Notes: a model not told the origin generated them from the sequence alone. A stretch of 64,000 bases of DNA from Lichenicoccus sp965213775 (GCA_965213775.1 CBDCAC010000004.1:1-64000), one strand, 5' to 3'. Shown: positions 53,248 through 62,428, counted from the first letter of the stretch. Made by a program: numbers and translations.

Positions 53248-54338
53248 GCGACGGTCCCGCACGAGGCCAGGATCGCCATCAGCTCGTCCACCCGGTGGGC
53301 GCAGCTGTGACGGGCGCGGATCGTCTCGAGCCCGCTGCGCGCGATTGTGGCGGCCAGCGCCGGATCCTCGCGCAGGTCGCGCAGCCGCACCGCCATCTCG
53401 TCGCCGTCGCGGGCGGTGAGGAAGTCCTGGCCGGGCCGGAACAGAAGCTCGCTGTCGTGCCACGGCGCGCTGACCAGCGGGATGCCGCAGGCGAGTGCCT
53501 CGAACATGCGTATCGTCGGGATCCCCGGCAGCGCCTCCACGTAGGGGCGGCGCGGCACGTGCAACGTCATGCGATGGCGGGCAAAGGCGTGCGGCGCGTC
53601 GGCGTTGGCGATCCAGCCGCCGTAGCGCAGACCGGATGCGCGCAGCCGGTCGAGCGCCGGCGCCGGATAGCGCACCCCGTGCACGACGCCGGAGAGCCGC
53701 AGCCGGCTTGCCGGCTCGATCAGGAACGCGTCGAGCTCGCGCTCGCGCTCGCCGTCGCCCCAGTTGCCGATCCAGATCAGGTCGGCCTGCGGGCGCACAC
53801 CCTCGATCGGGTGGAACAGGCGGATATCGGCGGCCTCGTGCCAGGTGAAGGCGCGGCGTCCCCAGCCGGCGCGCAGGTAGCGCTGCCGCAGGGTCTCGCC
53901 GAACGCCAGCACGGCGTCGTAGTTGGCGAGCGCCAGACCCGCGATCGCCTCGGCGTCGGAGACGCCGCGGTGATGGGTGTCGTGGAACAGCAGGGTGAAG
54001 CGGCCGCCGCCCCGGCGCAGCGCGCCCAGCTGAGCCACCAGCGCGGGATCGGTCCACTCGTGCACGATCACCACGGTGGCGTCGGCGAGCGCGGCGGCAT
54101 GGTCGAAACCGGGTCCGTAGCTGAGTGCGGCGAGCTCGGGGAAATCGCTGTCGAAACGGTCGAGCGCGCGAGGTCCCTGGTCGGCCAGCAGGTTGCTGCG
54201 GCTCCAGCCCGCCTCGGGTTCGAGTGCGAGCGTCCGATGGCCGCGCGCGGCGAGTTCGCGCAGCACGCCGCGCAGGAAATGCGCGTTGCCGTGGTTCCAG
54301 TCCGAGCGCAGCGAGTGGGTGTAGAGCACGAACTTCAT
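53244..54338 (-). CDS. CgeB-like glycosyltransferase, paralogue 3
   Basis: A 364-residue protein with the same plan: MKFVLYTHSLRSDWNHGNAHFLRGVLREL, then the C-terminal donor-binding region TIRMFEALACGIPLVSAPWHDSELLF. ATG at 54338 is preferred to 54365 because it aligns with the N-termini of the paralogues. It starts 1 base after the stop of the GT4 gene (TGACATG). Confidence 0.82.
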   Translation of the reverse strand: MKFVLYTHSLRSDWNHGNAHFLRGVLRELAARGHRTLALEPEAGWSRSNLLADQGPRALDRFDSDFPELAALSYGPGFDHAAALADATVVIVHEWTDPALVAQLGALRRGGGRFTLLFHDTHHRGVSDAEAIAGLALANYDAVLAFGETLRQRYLRAGWGRRAFTWHEAADIRLFHPIEGVRPQADLIWIGNWGDGERERELDAFLIEPASRLRLSGVVHGVRYPAPALDRLRASGLRYGGWIANADAPHAFARHRMTLHVPRRPYVEALPGIPTIRMFEALACGIPLVSAPWHDSELLFRPGQDFLTARDGDEMAVRLRDLREDPALAATIARSGLETIRARHSCAHRVDELMAILASCGTVA

Positions 54339-54339
54339 G

Positions 54340-55416
54340 TCAGCCGGTGCCACCCATCGCAGCACCGTAGGCGGCGATCACCCCGTCGAGCTGGCGCGCC
54401 GGGGTGAGGCCGCAGGCGATCCGCGCCGCGCGTCCGCCGAGCTCCCGGCGCTGCCGCGCGTCCGCCGCCAGGGTGGCGATCGCCGCGGCGAAGCCGGCGT
54501 CATCCATCGCCGGCACGAACAGGGCCGCACCCTGCCACAGCTCTCGGAAGCTCGGTATGTCCGACAGCACCAGTGCCGCCCCCTGCATCGCCGCCTCCAG
54601 CACCGCGAGCCCGAACGGCTCGTAGCGCGAGGCCGAGGCGAAGATCGCCGCGCGTCGCATCAGCCCGGCCATCGCGTCCGGCGGCAGCGCGCCCAGCGCC
54701 TCGGCATGCAGGATCGGCACGCGCTGGCCGCCGGGGCCCGAGAGCGACCCCGCCATCCGCAGCGGCCAGGGAGCGTCGCGTGCCGCGCGGTCCAGGGTCG
54801 ATGCGTTCTTGGCTTCGTCCCACCAGCGCCCGGCGGCGAGCACGAACGGCTGCTTGTCGTACGCATCGGACGCCCCCTTGGTGGCGTTGCGCACCACGCT
54901 CAGGCGCTCGACCGGCCCGTAGCTGCGCGCGAGCGCGGCACCGTGGCTGGCGCTCGGCACCATCACGTGATCGGCGCGGTCGAGGCCGAGACGGTTGCGA
55001 CGACGCTGCCAGGCCCAGTGCTCCGGCAGCGGTGTGGCGCGCATCGCATCCCACCAAGTCGGCACGCAGGAATGCGACGCCACCAGCACCGGCAGGCCCG
55101 CCGGCAACCCCGCCGCCTGCGAGGGCAGGTTGAGATGCAGCAGGTCGCACTGAGAGCCGCGCGCGAGCGAGACGATGGTAGCGTGCAGGCTGTCCAGGAT
55201 CGCCTCGTCCGTCGCCATCCAGTCCAGCGTCTCGCCGGTCCAGACCAGCTCAGTGTCCGGCAGGTCGGGCAAAGCCGCGTCCGCGGGCGGCGGCCCGACG
55301 CCCGCCAGCACGCAGCCGATGCCGTGGCCGTTGAGCCCTCGCGCCAGATCGAGCGCGTAGCGCCAGACCCCGCCGACGGCGTCGAGCGTCATCAGCACCC
55401 GACGCGGCCGCGTCAT
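54340..55416 (-). CDS. Glycosyltransferase family 4 protein
   Basis: A 358-residue GT-B enzyme. The N-terminal domain begins MTRPRRVLMTLDAVGGVWRYAL, and the C-terminal GT4 domain has the E-x7-E motif in FASASRYEPFGLAVLEAAMQG. It is a retaining transferase of unknown donor. ATG at 55416 overlaps the radical SAM stop by 4 bases, and its own stop is next to the third CgeB-like start, so it is central to the operon. Confidence 0.86.
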   Translation of the reverse strand: MTRPRRVLMTLDAVGGVWRYALDLARGLNGHGIGCVLAGVGPPPADAALPDLPDTELVWTGETLDWMATDEAILDSLHATIVSLARGSQCDLLHLNLPSQAAGLPAGLPVLVASHSCVPTWWDAMRATPLPEHWAWQRRRNRLGLDRADHVMVPSASHGAALARSYGPVERLSVVRNATKGASDAYDKQPFVLAAGRWWDEAKNASTLDRAARDAPWPLRMAGSLSGPGGQRVPILHAEALGALPPDAMAGLMRRAAIFASASRYEPFGLAVLEAAMQGAALVLSDIPSFRELWQGAALFVPAMDDAGFAAAIATLAADARQRRELGGRAARIACGLTPARQLDGVIAAYGAAMGGTG

Positions 55417-56708
55417 CGTGCCGGGCAGCAACCCGCTTCCAGCTGCGGCAACGGCACCGGGCGCTCTTCCTGGATGTCGCTGAACGACGAGAACGAGGCG
55501 AGGTAGTGGTCGTGCGCACGCTCCCAGGCGAGATCGTCGGGTTCGCCCCACAGCGCGCGGTAGCTCGGCGAACTCGGGTAGGGATAGAGCGGCACCGGCT
55601 CGTTGGCCCACACCCCGCCCTGCATCAGTGCCGCGCGCCAGTAGGTGACCAGGGCCGGGTCGTCCTGCTCCATGCCGATCAGGTTGGCCTGCACGAACGG
55701 CACGTGCCGGCGCGCATGGATCAGCAGCGCCGCCAGGTCCTCGGTTTGCAGCCGGCATCGCTTGGCCAGCGCCTCGCGCCCCTCCGGCGTGAGGCTCTCG
55801 ATCCCGGCCTCGATCGACACGCAGCCCGCCCGCCCGAGCAGCTCCAGCAGCTCCGGCTTCCACAGGTCGATACGGGTCTGCACCCCGAACTGCACGTCGC
55901 GCGCGGCCAGCGCGTCGAGCAGCGGCTTGTTGGGCAGGAAGATCTCGTCGATGAAGTACAGGTAGCCGACGCCCTGGGCGATCAGCCCGTCGATCTCGTC
56001 GAGCAGCACGCCGAGCTCGCGCCTGCGATAGCGGTCGCGGAAGTCGATCTTGGCGCAGAAGCTGCAGCTGTACGGACAGCCGCGCGACGCCTCCACCTCG
56101 GCGCCGCGGCCGGTGGGCGTGCTGCCGAAGCGATGATGATGGTGCCCGTGCCGCGAGATCCAGCCCTCCGGCCAGCGCAGCGCCGGCAGGTCCACGAAAG
56201 TGCTCGCGGCGGGGGCGCCGTTGACGCGCACGGCCTCACCCTCGAGGAACGCGACCGACGCCGCCTGCGACCAGTCGGGTGAGCCGGCCAGTGCGGCGAT
56301 CACCTCCTCACCCTCGCCGCGCACCACCAGGTCGCAGCCGAGCTTGCGCAGGGTGATGCCCGGGGTCGCCGAGCCGTGCGGCCCGATCGCCACCGTGCGG
56401 CCGCCGCGCCGGCCGAGCGTGCGCAGGAACGCGGCCGGCACACGCAGCTCCGGCGGCGCGCAGCGCCAGAACAGGTAGGTCGGCGCCGTCGTCAGCACCG
56501 TCATCTCGGCGCCGAAGCGCTCGATCCGCTCGCAGAGCGCCTCCGCGGACTGCGCGAGCAGGTTGCCGTCCAGCATCAGCGTCTGATGGCCCGCCGTCTG
56601 CAGCAGCGCCTGCGCGTAACCGAGCTCGAGCGGCAGGTGCGCCTCGCGACAGCCGAAATAGATGCTGCCGTCGAACTGCCATGGCGGGTTGACCAGTGCC
56701 ACCTTCAT
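55413..56708 (-). CDS. B12-binding-type radical SAM protein (TIGR04295-like, 'rhizo-twelve' system)
   Basis: A 431-residue protein. The N-terminal about 150 residues have the Rossmann-like fold of B12-binding radical SAM proteins (ALVNPPWQF, HLPLELGYAQALLQTAGH), though the classical DxHxxG cobalamin motif is not evident. The SAM domain has the cluster motif GCPYSCSFC (Cx3Cx2C) and YLYFIDEIFLPN. It resembles TIGR04295 proteins of a conserved glycosyltransferase/epimerase cassette. It probably modifies a sugar or lipid acceptor; the reaction is unknown. The start overlaps the fusion gene stop by 4 bases. Confidence 0.8.
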   Translation of the reverse strand: MKVALVNPPWQFDGSIYFGCREAHLPLELGYAQALLQTAGHQTLMLDGNLLAQSAEALCERIERFGAEMTVLTTAPTYLFWRCAPPELRVPAAFLRTLGRRGGRTVAIGPHGSATPGITLRKLGCDLVVRGEGEEVIAALAGSPDWSQAASVAFLEGEAVRVNGAPAASTFVDLPALRWPEGWISRHGHHHHRFGSTPTGRGAEVEASRGCPYSCSFCAKIDFRDRYRRRELGVLLDEIDGLIAQGVGYLYFIDEIFLPNKPLLDALAARDVQFGVQTRIDLWKPELLELLGRAGCVSIEAGIESLTPEGREALAKRCRLQTEDLAALLIHARRHVPFVQANLIGMEQDDPALVTYWRAALMQGGVWANEPVPLYPYPSSPSYRALWGEPDDLAWERAHDHYLASFSSFSDIQEERPVPLPQLEAGCCPAR

Positions 56709-58750
56709 GCCAACAGCCTCCGCTCGCGAAGCACGTCCGCCGCGGACGGCCGGCCGAGATCGGCGCGCAGCCAGGCCGCGAGGTCGCGCAGGCCGTCGCG
56801 CCAGCCGATCTCGGGCCGCCAGTCCAGTGCGAGCTGCAACCGGCGCGTGTCGGCGACGAAATATGGCTGATCCCCGGCCCGCCACGGCTCGTAGCGGACC
56901 TCGATCTCGCGTCCCAGCAGGGCGGCGATCTCGCCCAGCACGCCGTGCAGGCTCACCGCATTGGCGGCACCGCCGCCGAGATTGAAGGCGCGCCCGCGCG
57001 CGCGGGCGATGCCGCCGAGCACGGCGCGGTAGGCGCGCACGGCATCGTCGACATGCAGCACGTCGCGCACCTGCTTGCCGTCGCCGAAGATCGTGATCGG
57101 CTCGGCTCGCAGCGCGCGGATCAGGAAATGCGCGACCCACCCCTGGTCCTCGGTGCCGAACTGCCGCGGGCCGTAGATGCAGCTCATCCGCAGCACCGCG
57201 CTGCGCAGCCCGAACGACTTCGCGTAGTCGAGCACGTACTGGTCGGCGACGCCCTTGGAGCAGCCATAGGGAGTGCAGAAATCCAGCGGCCGCGCCTCGT
57301 CGATCCCGAACCGGCGCAGCGCCTCGTCGCGCGGCAGATAGCATCCGTCCGCATCCGAGACCGCGACGTCGGCGAGCTGCCCGTAGACCTTGTTGGTGCT
57401 GGCGAACACCACCGGCGCCTTCGGGGCATGGTGCCGTATCGCCTCGAGCACGTTCAGCGTGCCCTCGGCATTGACCGAGAAATCGTGGTACGGATCGAGC
57501 AGGCTCGACGTCACCGCCACCTGTGCGGCCAGGTGGAACACCGCCGCCGCTCCCGTCACCGCCTCGCGCAGTGCGGCGGCGTCGCGTATGTCGGCCAGGA
57601 TCGGATGCAGCCGCTCACCGTGCCGTCCGGTCAGCCAGGCCAGGTTGCGCTCCACGCCCGGCCGGCTGAGGCTGTCGAGCAGCACCACCTCCTGGCCGTC
57701 CTGCAGCAGCGACGTCGCCAGGTTGCTGCCGATGAAGCCGGCGCCGCCGAGGATCACCACCGGTGCGGCGGGGCGCGGCAGCGACGGCGCCGCCAGCGCG
57801 ACCTGGGTAACGAGTGCCGCGGCGCCGCCCGTCTCGAGCAGCCGGCGCAGCAGCTTCGGCCGGCCCTGCGCGTCGGTCACGCCGAGATGGTAGTGCCGGG
57901 CATCGAAGTTGAGCCCTTCCTGGGTCGGCACGGTCGACGCCAGGTCCTGCCAGCCGTACCAGTACATGCGCTCGACCGGTGCGGCCAGCGCCTCGCGGAA
58001 GCGTTGCACCTGCGTCGCCTCGTCGCGCCGCCAGGTGGAATATCCGGTCTCGGTCAGCCAGATCCGCGCCTGCGGGTTGTGACGATCGAGCACCGCGCGC
58101 ATCTCGGCGACATGCGCCTCGAAGCCGAGCCAGTTGTTGGCTCGGCTGTCCCAGGTTCCGGGGAAGCCATGCAGCCCGACCGCCGAGACGGTCGCCAGCA
58201 CCCCGCGCTGCCCCATCAGCTCGAGCCAGTACGTATCGAACGGGCAAGGGCCCGCCAGCACCACGTTCCAGCCCCGCTGCCTCGCCCAGTAGGCGGCGCC
58301 GCCGACCATCTCGCAGAACAGCAGCCAGTCGTGATCCTCGCGCCAGTCCCAGTCGAGCAGGTTGTTGGGCTCGTTCCACAGCTCGAGGTCGCGGAAATGC
58401 ATGCCGTAGCGGGTCAGCACGGTGTCGATGAAGTCGGCGTAGTCGGCGAGCCGGCGCGGCGCGCCGGAGGAGCGGCCGTTGCGCGACAGCGAGGGCGGCG
58501 TGTAGTGCACGCAGGGCAGCAGGTCGAAGGCTGCGGCCAGGGTAGGGATCAGCCAGTCATACCAGGCCTCGCCGCCCGGTGCCTGATGCTCCGCCCAGGA
58601 GAGATGCGTGCGCAGGTAGCTGGCGCCGGCCGCCTTCATCCCCGCCACGGCCTGCGTCACGCGCTCGTACTCGCCGATGCGGAACCACTCGACGAAGCCG
58701 AAGCGGGTCGCGGCCGGGCACGCGGCCGCCCCTGCCTCCACCCGCTTCAT
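56705..58750 (-). CDS. Glycosyl hydrolase-like / NAD-dependent sugar epimerase fusion protein
   Basis: A 681-residue fusion. Residues about 10-310 form a TIM-barrel glycosidase-like domain with RTHLSWAEHQAPGG, the putative acid/base Glu in LELWNEPNN and a second Glu in IWLTETGYS. Residues about 320-680 are an extended SDR with GGAGFIGSNLA, FHLAAQVAV and the catalytic YGCSK. Related epimerases are normally stand-alone proteins. The fusion suggests that a sugar modified by the epimerase is linked to trimming or transglycosylation of the same glycan. It overlaps both neighbours by 4 bases. Confidence 0.82.
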   Translation of the reverse strand: MKRVEAGAAACPAATRFGFVEWFRIGEYERVTQAVAGMKAAGASYLRTHLSWAEHQAPGGEAWYDWLIPTLAAAFDLLPCVHYTPPSLSRNGRSSGAPRRLADYADFIDTVLTRYGMHFRDLELWNEPNNLLDWDWREDHDWLLFCEMVGGAAYWARQRGWNVVLAGPCPFDTYWLELMGQRGVLATVSAVGLHGFPGTWDSRANNWLGFEAHVAEMRAVLDRHNPQARIWLTETGYSTWRRDEATQVQRFREALAAPVERMYWYGWQDLASTVPTQEGLNFDARHYHLGVTDAQGRPKLLRRLLETGGAAALVTQVALAAPSLPRPAAPVVILGGAGFIGSNLATSLLQDGQEVVLLDSLSRPGVERNLAWLTGRHGERLHPILADIRDAAALREAVTGAAAVFHLAAQVAVTSSLLDPYHDFSVNAEGTLNVLEAIRHHAPKAPVVFASTNKVYGQLADVAVSDADGCYLPRDEALRRFGIDEARPLDFCTPYGCSKGVADQYVLDYAKSFGLRSAVLRMSCIYGPRQFGTEDQGWVAHFLIRALRAEPITIFGDGKQVRDVLHVDDAVRAYRAVLGGIARARGRAFNLGGGAANAVSLHGVLGEIAALLGREIEVRYEPWRAGDQPYFVADTRRLQLALDWRPEIGWRDGLRDLAAWLRADLGRPSAADVLRERRLLA

Positions 58751-59862
58751 GCCATCAACCCGCGTGCCTCGAGCTGCTTCCTCGCGTGCTCGCCGCGGTC
58801 GGTCGCCTCCGAGCTGCGTATCCAGGCCGCGGCCTCGTCGAGCGTGTCCTCGAGCAGATGCTCGGGCACGAAGCCGAGCAGCTTACGCGCCTTGGCGATG
58901 TCGGCAAAGCAGTGGCGTATGTCGCCGGCGCGCGCCTTGCCGAGCAGGCGCGGCGCCAGTTCCGGCACCTGCATGGCCTCCGCCAGCATCTCGGCGATGC
59001 CGGCGATGGTGTACGAGCGGCCGCTGCCGATGTTGATCACGTGGCCCGCCGCCTCGGGTCGCTGCATCGCCAGCCGGAACGCGCGCGCAACGTCGCGGAC
59101 ATGCACGAAGTCGCGCTTCTGCCTGCCGTCCTCGAACACCAGCGGCGACTGGCCGTTCAGCAGCCGCGCGCCGAAATTGGCCAGCACGCCGGTATAGGGG
59201 TTGGACAGCGCCTGGCCCGGCCCGAAGACGTTGAACAGGCGCAGCGCCACCGCCTCCATGCCGTAGGCGCGGGCCACGATAAGGCTGTTGCGTTCCTGGA
59301 CGAACTTGGTGACGGCGTAGACCGAGGCGAGATCCACCGGCTTGGCCTCGTCGGTGGGACGCGGCGACAGTGCGACGCCGTGGGCGTCGGTCGGATCCCA
59401 CCGCGTCGAGCCGTCCAGCACCCGCCGCACGTGGCCGTCCTGGGTGCCGTCGGGACGGGCATACATCCCCTCGCCGTAGACGCTCATCGAGGACGCCACC
59501 ACCAGACGTCGCACCGGCCGCGCCACCAGCCGCTCCAGCAGCACCGCGGTGCCGAGATCGTTCACCCCGACATAGCGCGCGATCTCGTACATGCTCTGGC
59601 CGACGCCCACCTCGGCGGCGAGATGGAACACGCCGTCGGTGTCGAGCAGGGCCTCGTCGACCACGGCCGCGTCACGTATGTCGCCGTGGACGAACTCGAC
59701 CGCGGCCGAGATCTGCGACGGCAGCCGGCGCGCGGCGGGCCCGTGCACCTGGTCGATCAGGGCGTCGAGGATACGTACGCGGTGACCTTGCGCCAGCAGC
59801 TCCTCACACAGGTAGCGTCCGATGAAGCCGGCGCCGCCGGTGATGAGGTACGTCCCTCCCAT
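58747..59862 (-). CDS. NAD-dependent epimerase/dehydratase
   Basis: A 371-residue extended SDR: MGGTYLITGGAGFIGRYLC, FHLAAEVGVGQSM, the catalytic YAVTK and RDFVHVRDVARA. It probably makes or modifies a nucleotide sugar used by the downstream transferases. It is the first gene of the operon; the 290 bases upstream (59863-60152) show no gene and should contain the promoter. Confidence 0.88.
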   Translation of the reverse strand: MGGTYLITGGAGFIGRYLCEELLAQGHRVRILDALIDQVHGPAARRLPSQISAAVEFVHGDIRDAAVVDEALLDTDGVFHLAAEVGVGQSMYEIARYVGVNDLGTAVLLERLVARPVRRLVVASSMSVYGEGMYARPDGTQDGHVRRVLDGSTRWDPTDAHGVALSPRPTDEAKPVDLASVYAVTKFVQERNSLIVARAYGMEAVALRLFNVFGPGQALSNPYTGVLANFGARLLNGQSPLVFEDGRQKRDFVHVRDVARAFRLAMQRPEAAGHVINIGSGRSYTIAGIAEMLAEAMQVPELAPRLLGKARAGDIRHCFADIAKARKLLGFVPEHLLEDTLDEAAAWIRSSEATDRGEHARKQLEARGLMA

Positions 59863-60152
59863 GCCTGTGCGTCCCCTCTAGAAGATGATGAAGAGTGATG
59901 CCGCACGATGGCGGCGGGCACAAGCTCCGGGCGCCGCAACGGGCAGGGCATGAGGACGGAGAAACCGGACGCATCGGCTCTCCTCGGCCCGCGCACGGCA
60001 CGGCACCGGCAGACTGATGGACGGCACCGGACGGCAGGCTCATCTAACGCACGGGAGGTCCAGGCGCCGGCGGTGACCCCCGGCCGGCCCTGCGGCGGCG
60101 CTATGAGCCCGAGGCGGGCAGGTCAGGCGGGATCGCGCTCGATGCGAACGCC

Positions 60153-60605
60153 TCAGCCGGCGTTCTTCACCCGCAGGCCGTCGAGCGGCGTGAAGCGCCA
60201 GGCCACTTCGGTCTCGCCCTTGTGCTGGGCCAGGGTGAGCTCGATGATGCTGCTCCCGTCATCGCCGCCGCCGCAGTTCTCGCACCAGAACTGGATGACC
60301 AGGCCGTCGCGCCGCATGCTCGGGTTGCCGGAATCGGCCTGGGCGACCAGCTGCACCGTGGTCTTGCCCACCTCGACGCTGGTCTTGAGCACCGTCTCCG
60401 CATCCTCGCTGCGGTCGAAGGCGGCGACGCCGCGATGATGCAGGTAGTTGTCGCCGCAGCGCGGACAGAGCAGGCTGGAGCCCTCGCCGTGCTGCTTGAC
60501 GACGATGTGGGTGTCCGGTCTCAGCGGCTGCTTCTCGATCCCGTCGCGCATCGCTACCAGCGGCTCGCGAATCTGTCCGCCTGTCGCCGTGATGTTCTCG
60601 CTCAT
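60153..60605 (-). CDS. Zinc-ribbon-containing conserved hypothetical protein
   Basis: A 150-residue protein with two Cys pairs, CPRCGDNYLHH and FWCENCGG, which likely bind one zinc across a beta sandwich. The conserved NPSMRRDGLVIQFWCENC pattern recurs in small bacterial proteins of unknown role, some linked to mobile elements. The ATG at 60605 is the first and only good start. Confidence 0.68.
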   Translation of the reverse strand: MSENITATGGQIREPLVAMRDGIEKQPLRPDTHIVVKQHGEGSSLLCPRCGDNYLHHRGVAAFDRSEDAETVLKTSVEVGKTTVQLVAQADSGNPSMRRDGLVIQFWCENCGGGDDGSSIIELTLAQHKGETEVAWRFTPLDGLRVKNAG

Positions 60606-60719
60606 GATGATGTCGTCCCTGTTCCGTGAACCTCGCCACGGCCGCGCGAAGCTGAAAGCCGAGGCGGCGCAGAAAGATCAAGGGAAGCCGGCGCCGAGGT
60701 CCTGACATATTCGTTACTC

Positions 60720-60796
60720 TGGCGGACCCGAAAGGATTCGAACCTTCGGCCTTCGCCTTCGGAGGGCGACGCTCTATCCAGCTGAGCTACGGGTCC
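60720..60796 (-). tRNA. tRNA-Arg(CCG)
   Basis: The reverse complement forms a cloverleaf with GGACCCG/CGGGTCC acceptor stem, TAGCTCAGCTGGATAGAGC D-arm and anticodon loop CCTCCGAAG (anticodon CCG). The T-arm contains GGTTCGAATCC. Discriminator G is followed by an encoded CCA (complement of 60720-60722). Confidence 0.97.
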
Positions 60797-60870
60797 AGGG
60801 CGCCGTGCATAGCCTGATCACCCTGCCATGCCAAGGCCCCGCTCCGGGCATGCGGGCGCGGCGTGTCATA

Positions 60871-61012
60871 TCAACGGCCCTCGCATGTGGCCCGAGTATC
60901 AGGGCTCTGCCCTGGACCCGCTCAAGGCGGAGCCTTGAGGATCCATCTATCTTAGGATGGTTTCCAAAGGCCGAGGCCTTTGGCCGGTCTGGGCAGAGCC
61001 CAGCCTTGCCTG
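60871..61012 (-). repeat. Dispersed intergenic repeat, copy 4 (inverted relative to copy 2)
   Basis: Read on the minus strand this is very similar over about 135 bases to 44489-44630: shared blocks include GGCTCTGCCC, CCAAAGGCCTCGGCCTTT, CGCCTTGAGCG and CACATGCGA. Hairpins within it (for example CCTCAAGGC...GCCTTGAG) would terminate transcription of the lipoprotein gene. Confidence 0.85.
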
Positions 61013-61019
61013 CTGGCGG

Positions 61020-62141
61020 TCAGTCCTCCAGCCCGCCGCTGCCGTCGGGCAGCAGCCCGTCCAGGCTGGCGGGCAGCCAGACCGGCACCTTCGCCTGCCA
61101 GGACCGCCCGGCCAGCCAGGCGGACTGCGCCACGTCGGCGCCCGACGGCAGCGCGCGACGCGTATCGCCGATCCAGCTCGCCACGTCGCCGATCACCGCC
61201 TGGCGGTCGCGGTCGCGCATCAGCAGGTGGTAGCCCTCGGGATAGAACGCGCGTCGCACCTCGCCGGGCAGCCGGTCCCAGGTCGCGGCCATCGCCGCCG
61301 GCGGCACCAGGTCGTCATGGCCGCCATAGGCGACCAGTACCGCCCCGCGCAGCCTCGGCGCCGCCGCCGCCGCCCGCGTCATCAGCGAGACCAGGCCGCG
61401 CAGCTCCGAGGCGCGCGTGCCCTTCAGCGTCAGCGGATCGTACGACAGCCGGTACAGCGCCTCGAGGTTGTCGCTCGCCCGCACGTGCAGCGGCAGCTCG
61501 CGCCCGGTGAGCTGCCAGTCCGGCAGCACGGTGGCCGCCGTCCACAGCGAGCCGGTCATCAGCGGGCTCATCTGGTCGCGGCTCCACACCGCCGGGGCCA
61601 GCAGCACGAAGCCAGACACCGGCAGCGGATCCGGCCGCGCGGCCAGGCACATCGCCACGGCCCCGCCCATGCTCTCGCCCATGACGTAGAGCGGGGTGCG
61701 AGGATCCGACGCCGCCAGCAGGCGCACCATCGCCGCCGCGTCGTCCACCAGCCGGTCGCTGCCCGCCCAGTGCCCGCGCTCGGGCGCCTCCCCGAAGCCG
61801 CGCTGGTCCGGCGCGTAGACGGCGATCCCGCGGGCGGCCAGCGTTGGTCCGGGCAGCTCCCAGGCGTCGCGGCTGTCGTTGATGCCGTGCAGCGCCAGCA
61901 CCACCGCGCGCGTCGGTCCCGCCGGCAGCCACGCCCGCACCGGGACGCGGGCGCCGTCGGGAAGCGTCCAGACCAGGTCCGGCGGCACCAGCCGGCGATC
62001 CGCATCGTGACCCTGCGCCACCGGCGGGGGCCGCGGGCGATCCGCGCAGCCGGACGCCGGCAGCATCAGGCAGCCCAGCAGGAGCAGACGCAGATGGATA
62101 AGCAGATGAGGGCGGCGGCGGAGGCAGCGGTTTGAAACCAT
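61020..62141 (-). CDS. Alpha/beta-hydrolase lipoprotein, lysophospholipase-like
   Basis: A 373-residue protein with a lipoprotein signal (LLLLGCLMLPASGC, lipobox ASGC). The hydrolase domain has LALHGINDSRD (oxyanion), the nucleophile elbow GESMGG and YGGHDDLVPP with the catalytic Asp. The late His is in PEGYHLLMRD. It resembles monoacylglycerol lipase / lysophospholipase family members (Hydrolase_4). ATG at 62141 begins the signal peptide; the frame is open upstream antisense to polA. It is divergent from the zinc-finger and polA genes. Confidence 0.86.
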   Translation of the reverse strand: MVSNRCLRRRPHLLIHLRLLLLGCLMLPASGCADRPRPPPVAQGHDADRRLVPPDLVWTLPDGARVPVRAWLPAGPTRAVVLALHGINDSRDAWELPGPTLAARGIAVYAPDQRGFGEAPERGHWAGSDRLVDDAAAMVRLLAASDPRTPLYVMGESMGGAVAMCLAARPDPLPVSGFVLLAPAVWSRDQMSPLMTGSLWTAATVLPDWQLTGRELPLHVRASDNLEALYRLSYDPLTLKGTRASELRGLVSLMTRAAAAAPRLRGAVLVAYGGHDDLVPPAAMAATWDRLPGEVRRAFYPEGYHLLMRDRDRQAVIGDVASWIGDTRRALPSGADVAQSAWLAGRSWQAKVPVWLPASLDGLLPDGSGGLED

Positions 62142-62212
62142 GGCCAACCTGCGTATCATCTCGACCGCACGCCGGCCAGCCATGCCGGAGGCACCCATAT
62201 CGAGGCGACCGC

Positions 62213-62428
62213 ATGCCGTTCGGCGCGTCCACCCCCACCCCGAGGCTCGGCCTCGTCGAGACGCTGACGGCGAGCAGCCGCGTTGTCGCCTGCGACGGCG
62301 GCGACGGGCCGCTCGGCCACCCCCGGGTCTGGCTGCGCATCGAGGGCACGCAGACCTTCTGCCCCTATTGCTCGCGCCTCTACGTGCTCGACCCGCAGGC
62401 GCAGGAGGCGGGTGATTCAGGACATTGA
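62213..62428 (+). CDS. CHCC-type zinc-finger protein
   Basis: A 71-residue protein with the CHCC zinc finger: Cys in VVACDGG, His in GHPRVWL and the pair in FCPYCSR. Homologues resemble the NDUFS6-like domain of complex I accessory subunits and are common upstream of polA in alphaproteobacteria. ATG at 62213 is preferred to the alternative at 62132. The 3' end overlaps polA by 17 bases. Confidence 0.85.
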   Translation: MPFGASTPTPRLGLVETLTASSRVVACDGGDGPLGHPRVWLRIEGTQTFCPYCSRLYVLDPQAQEAGDSGH

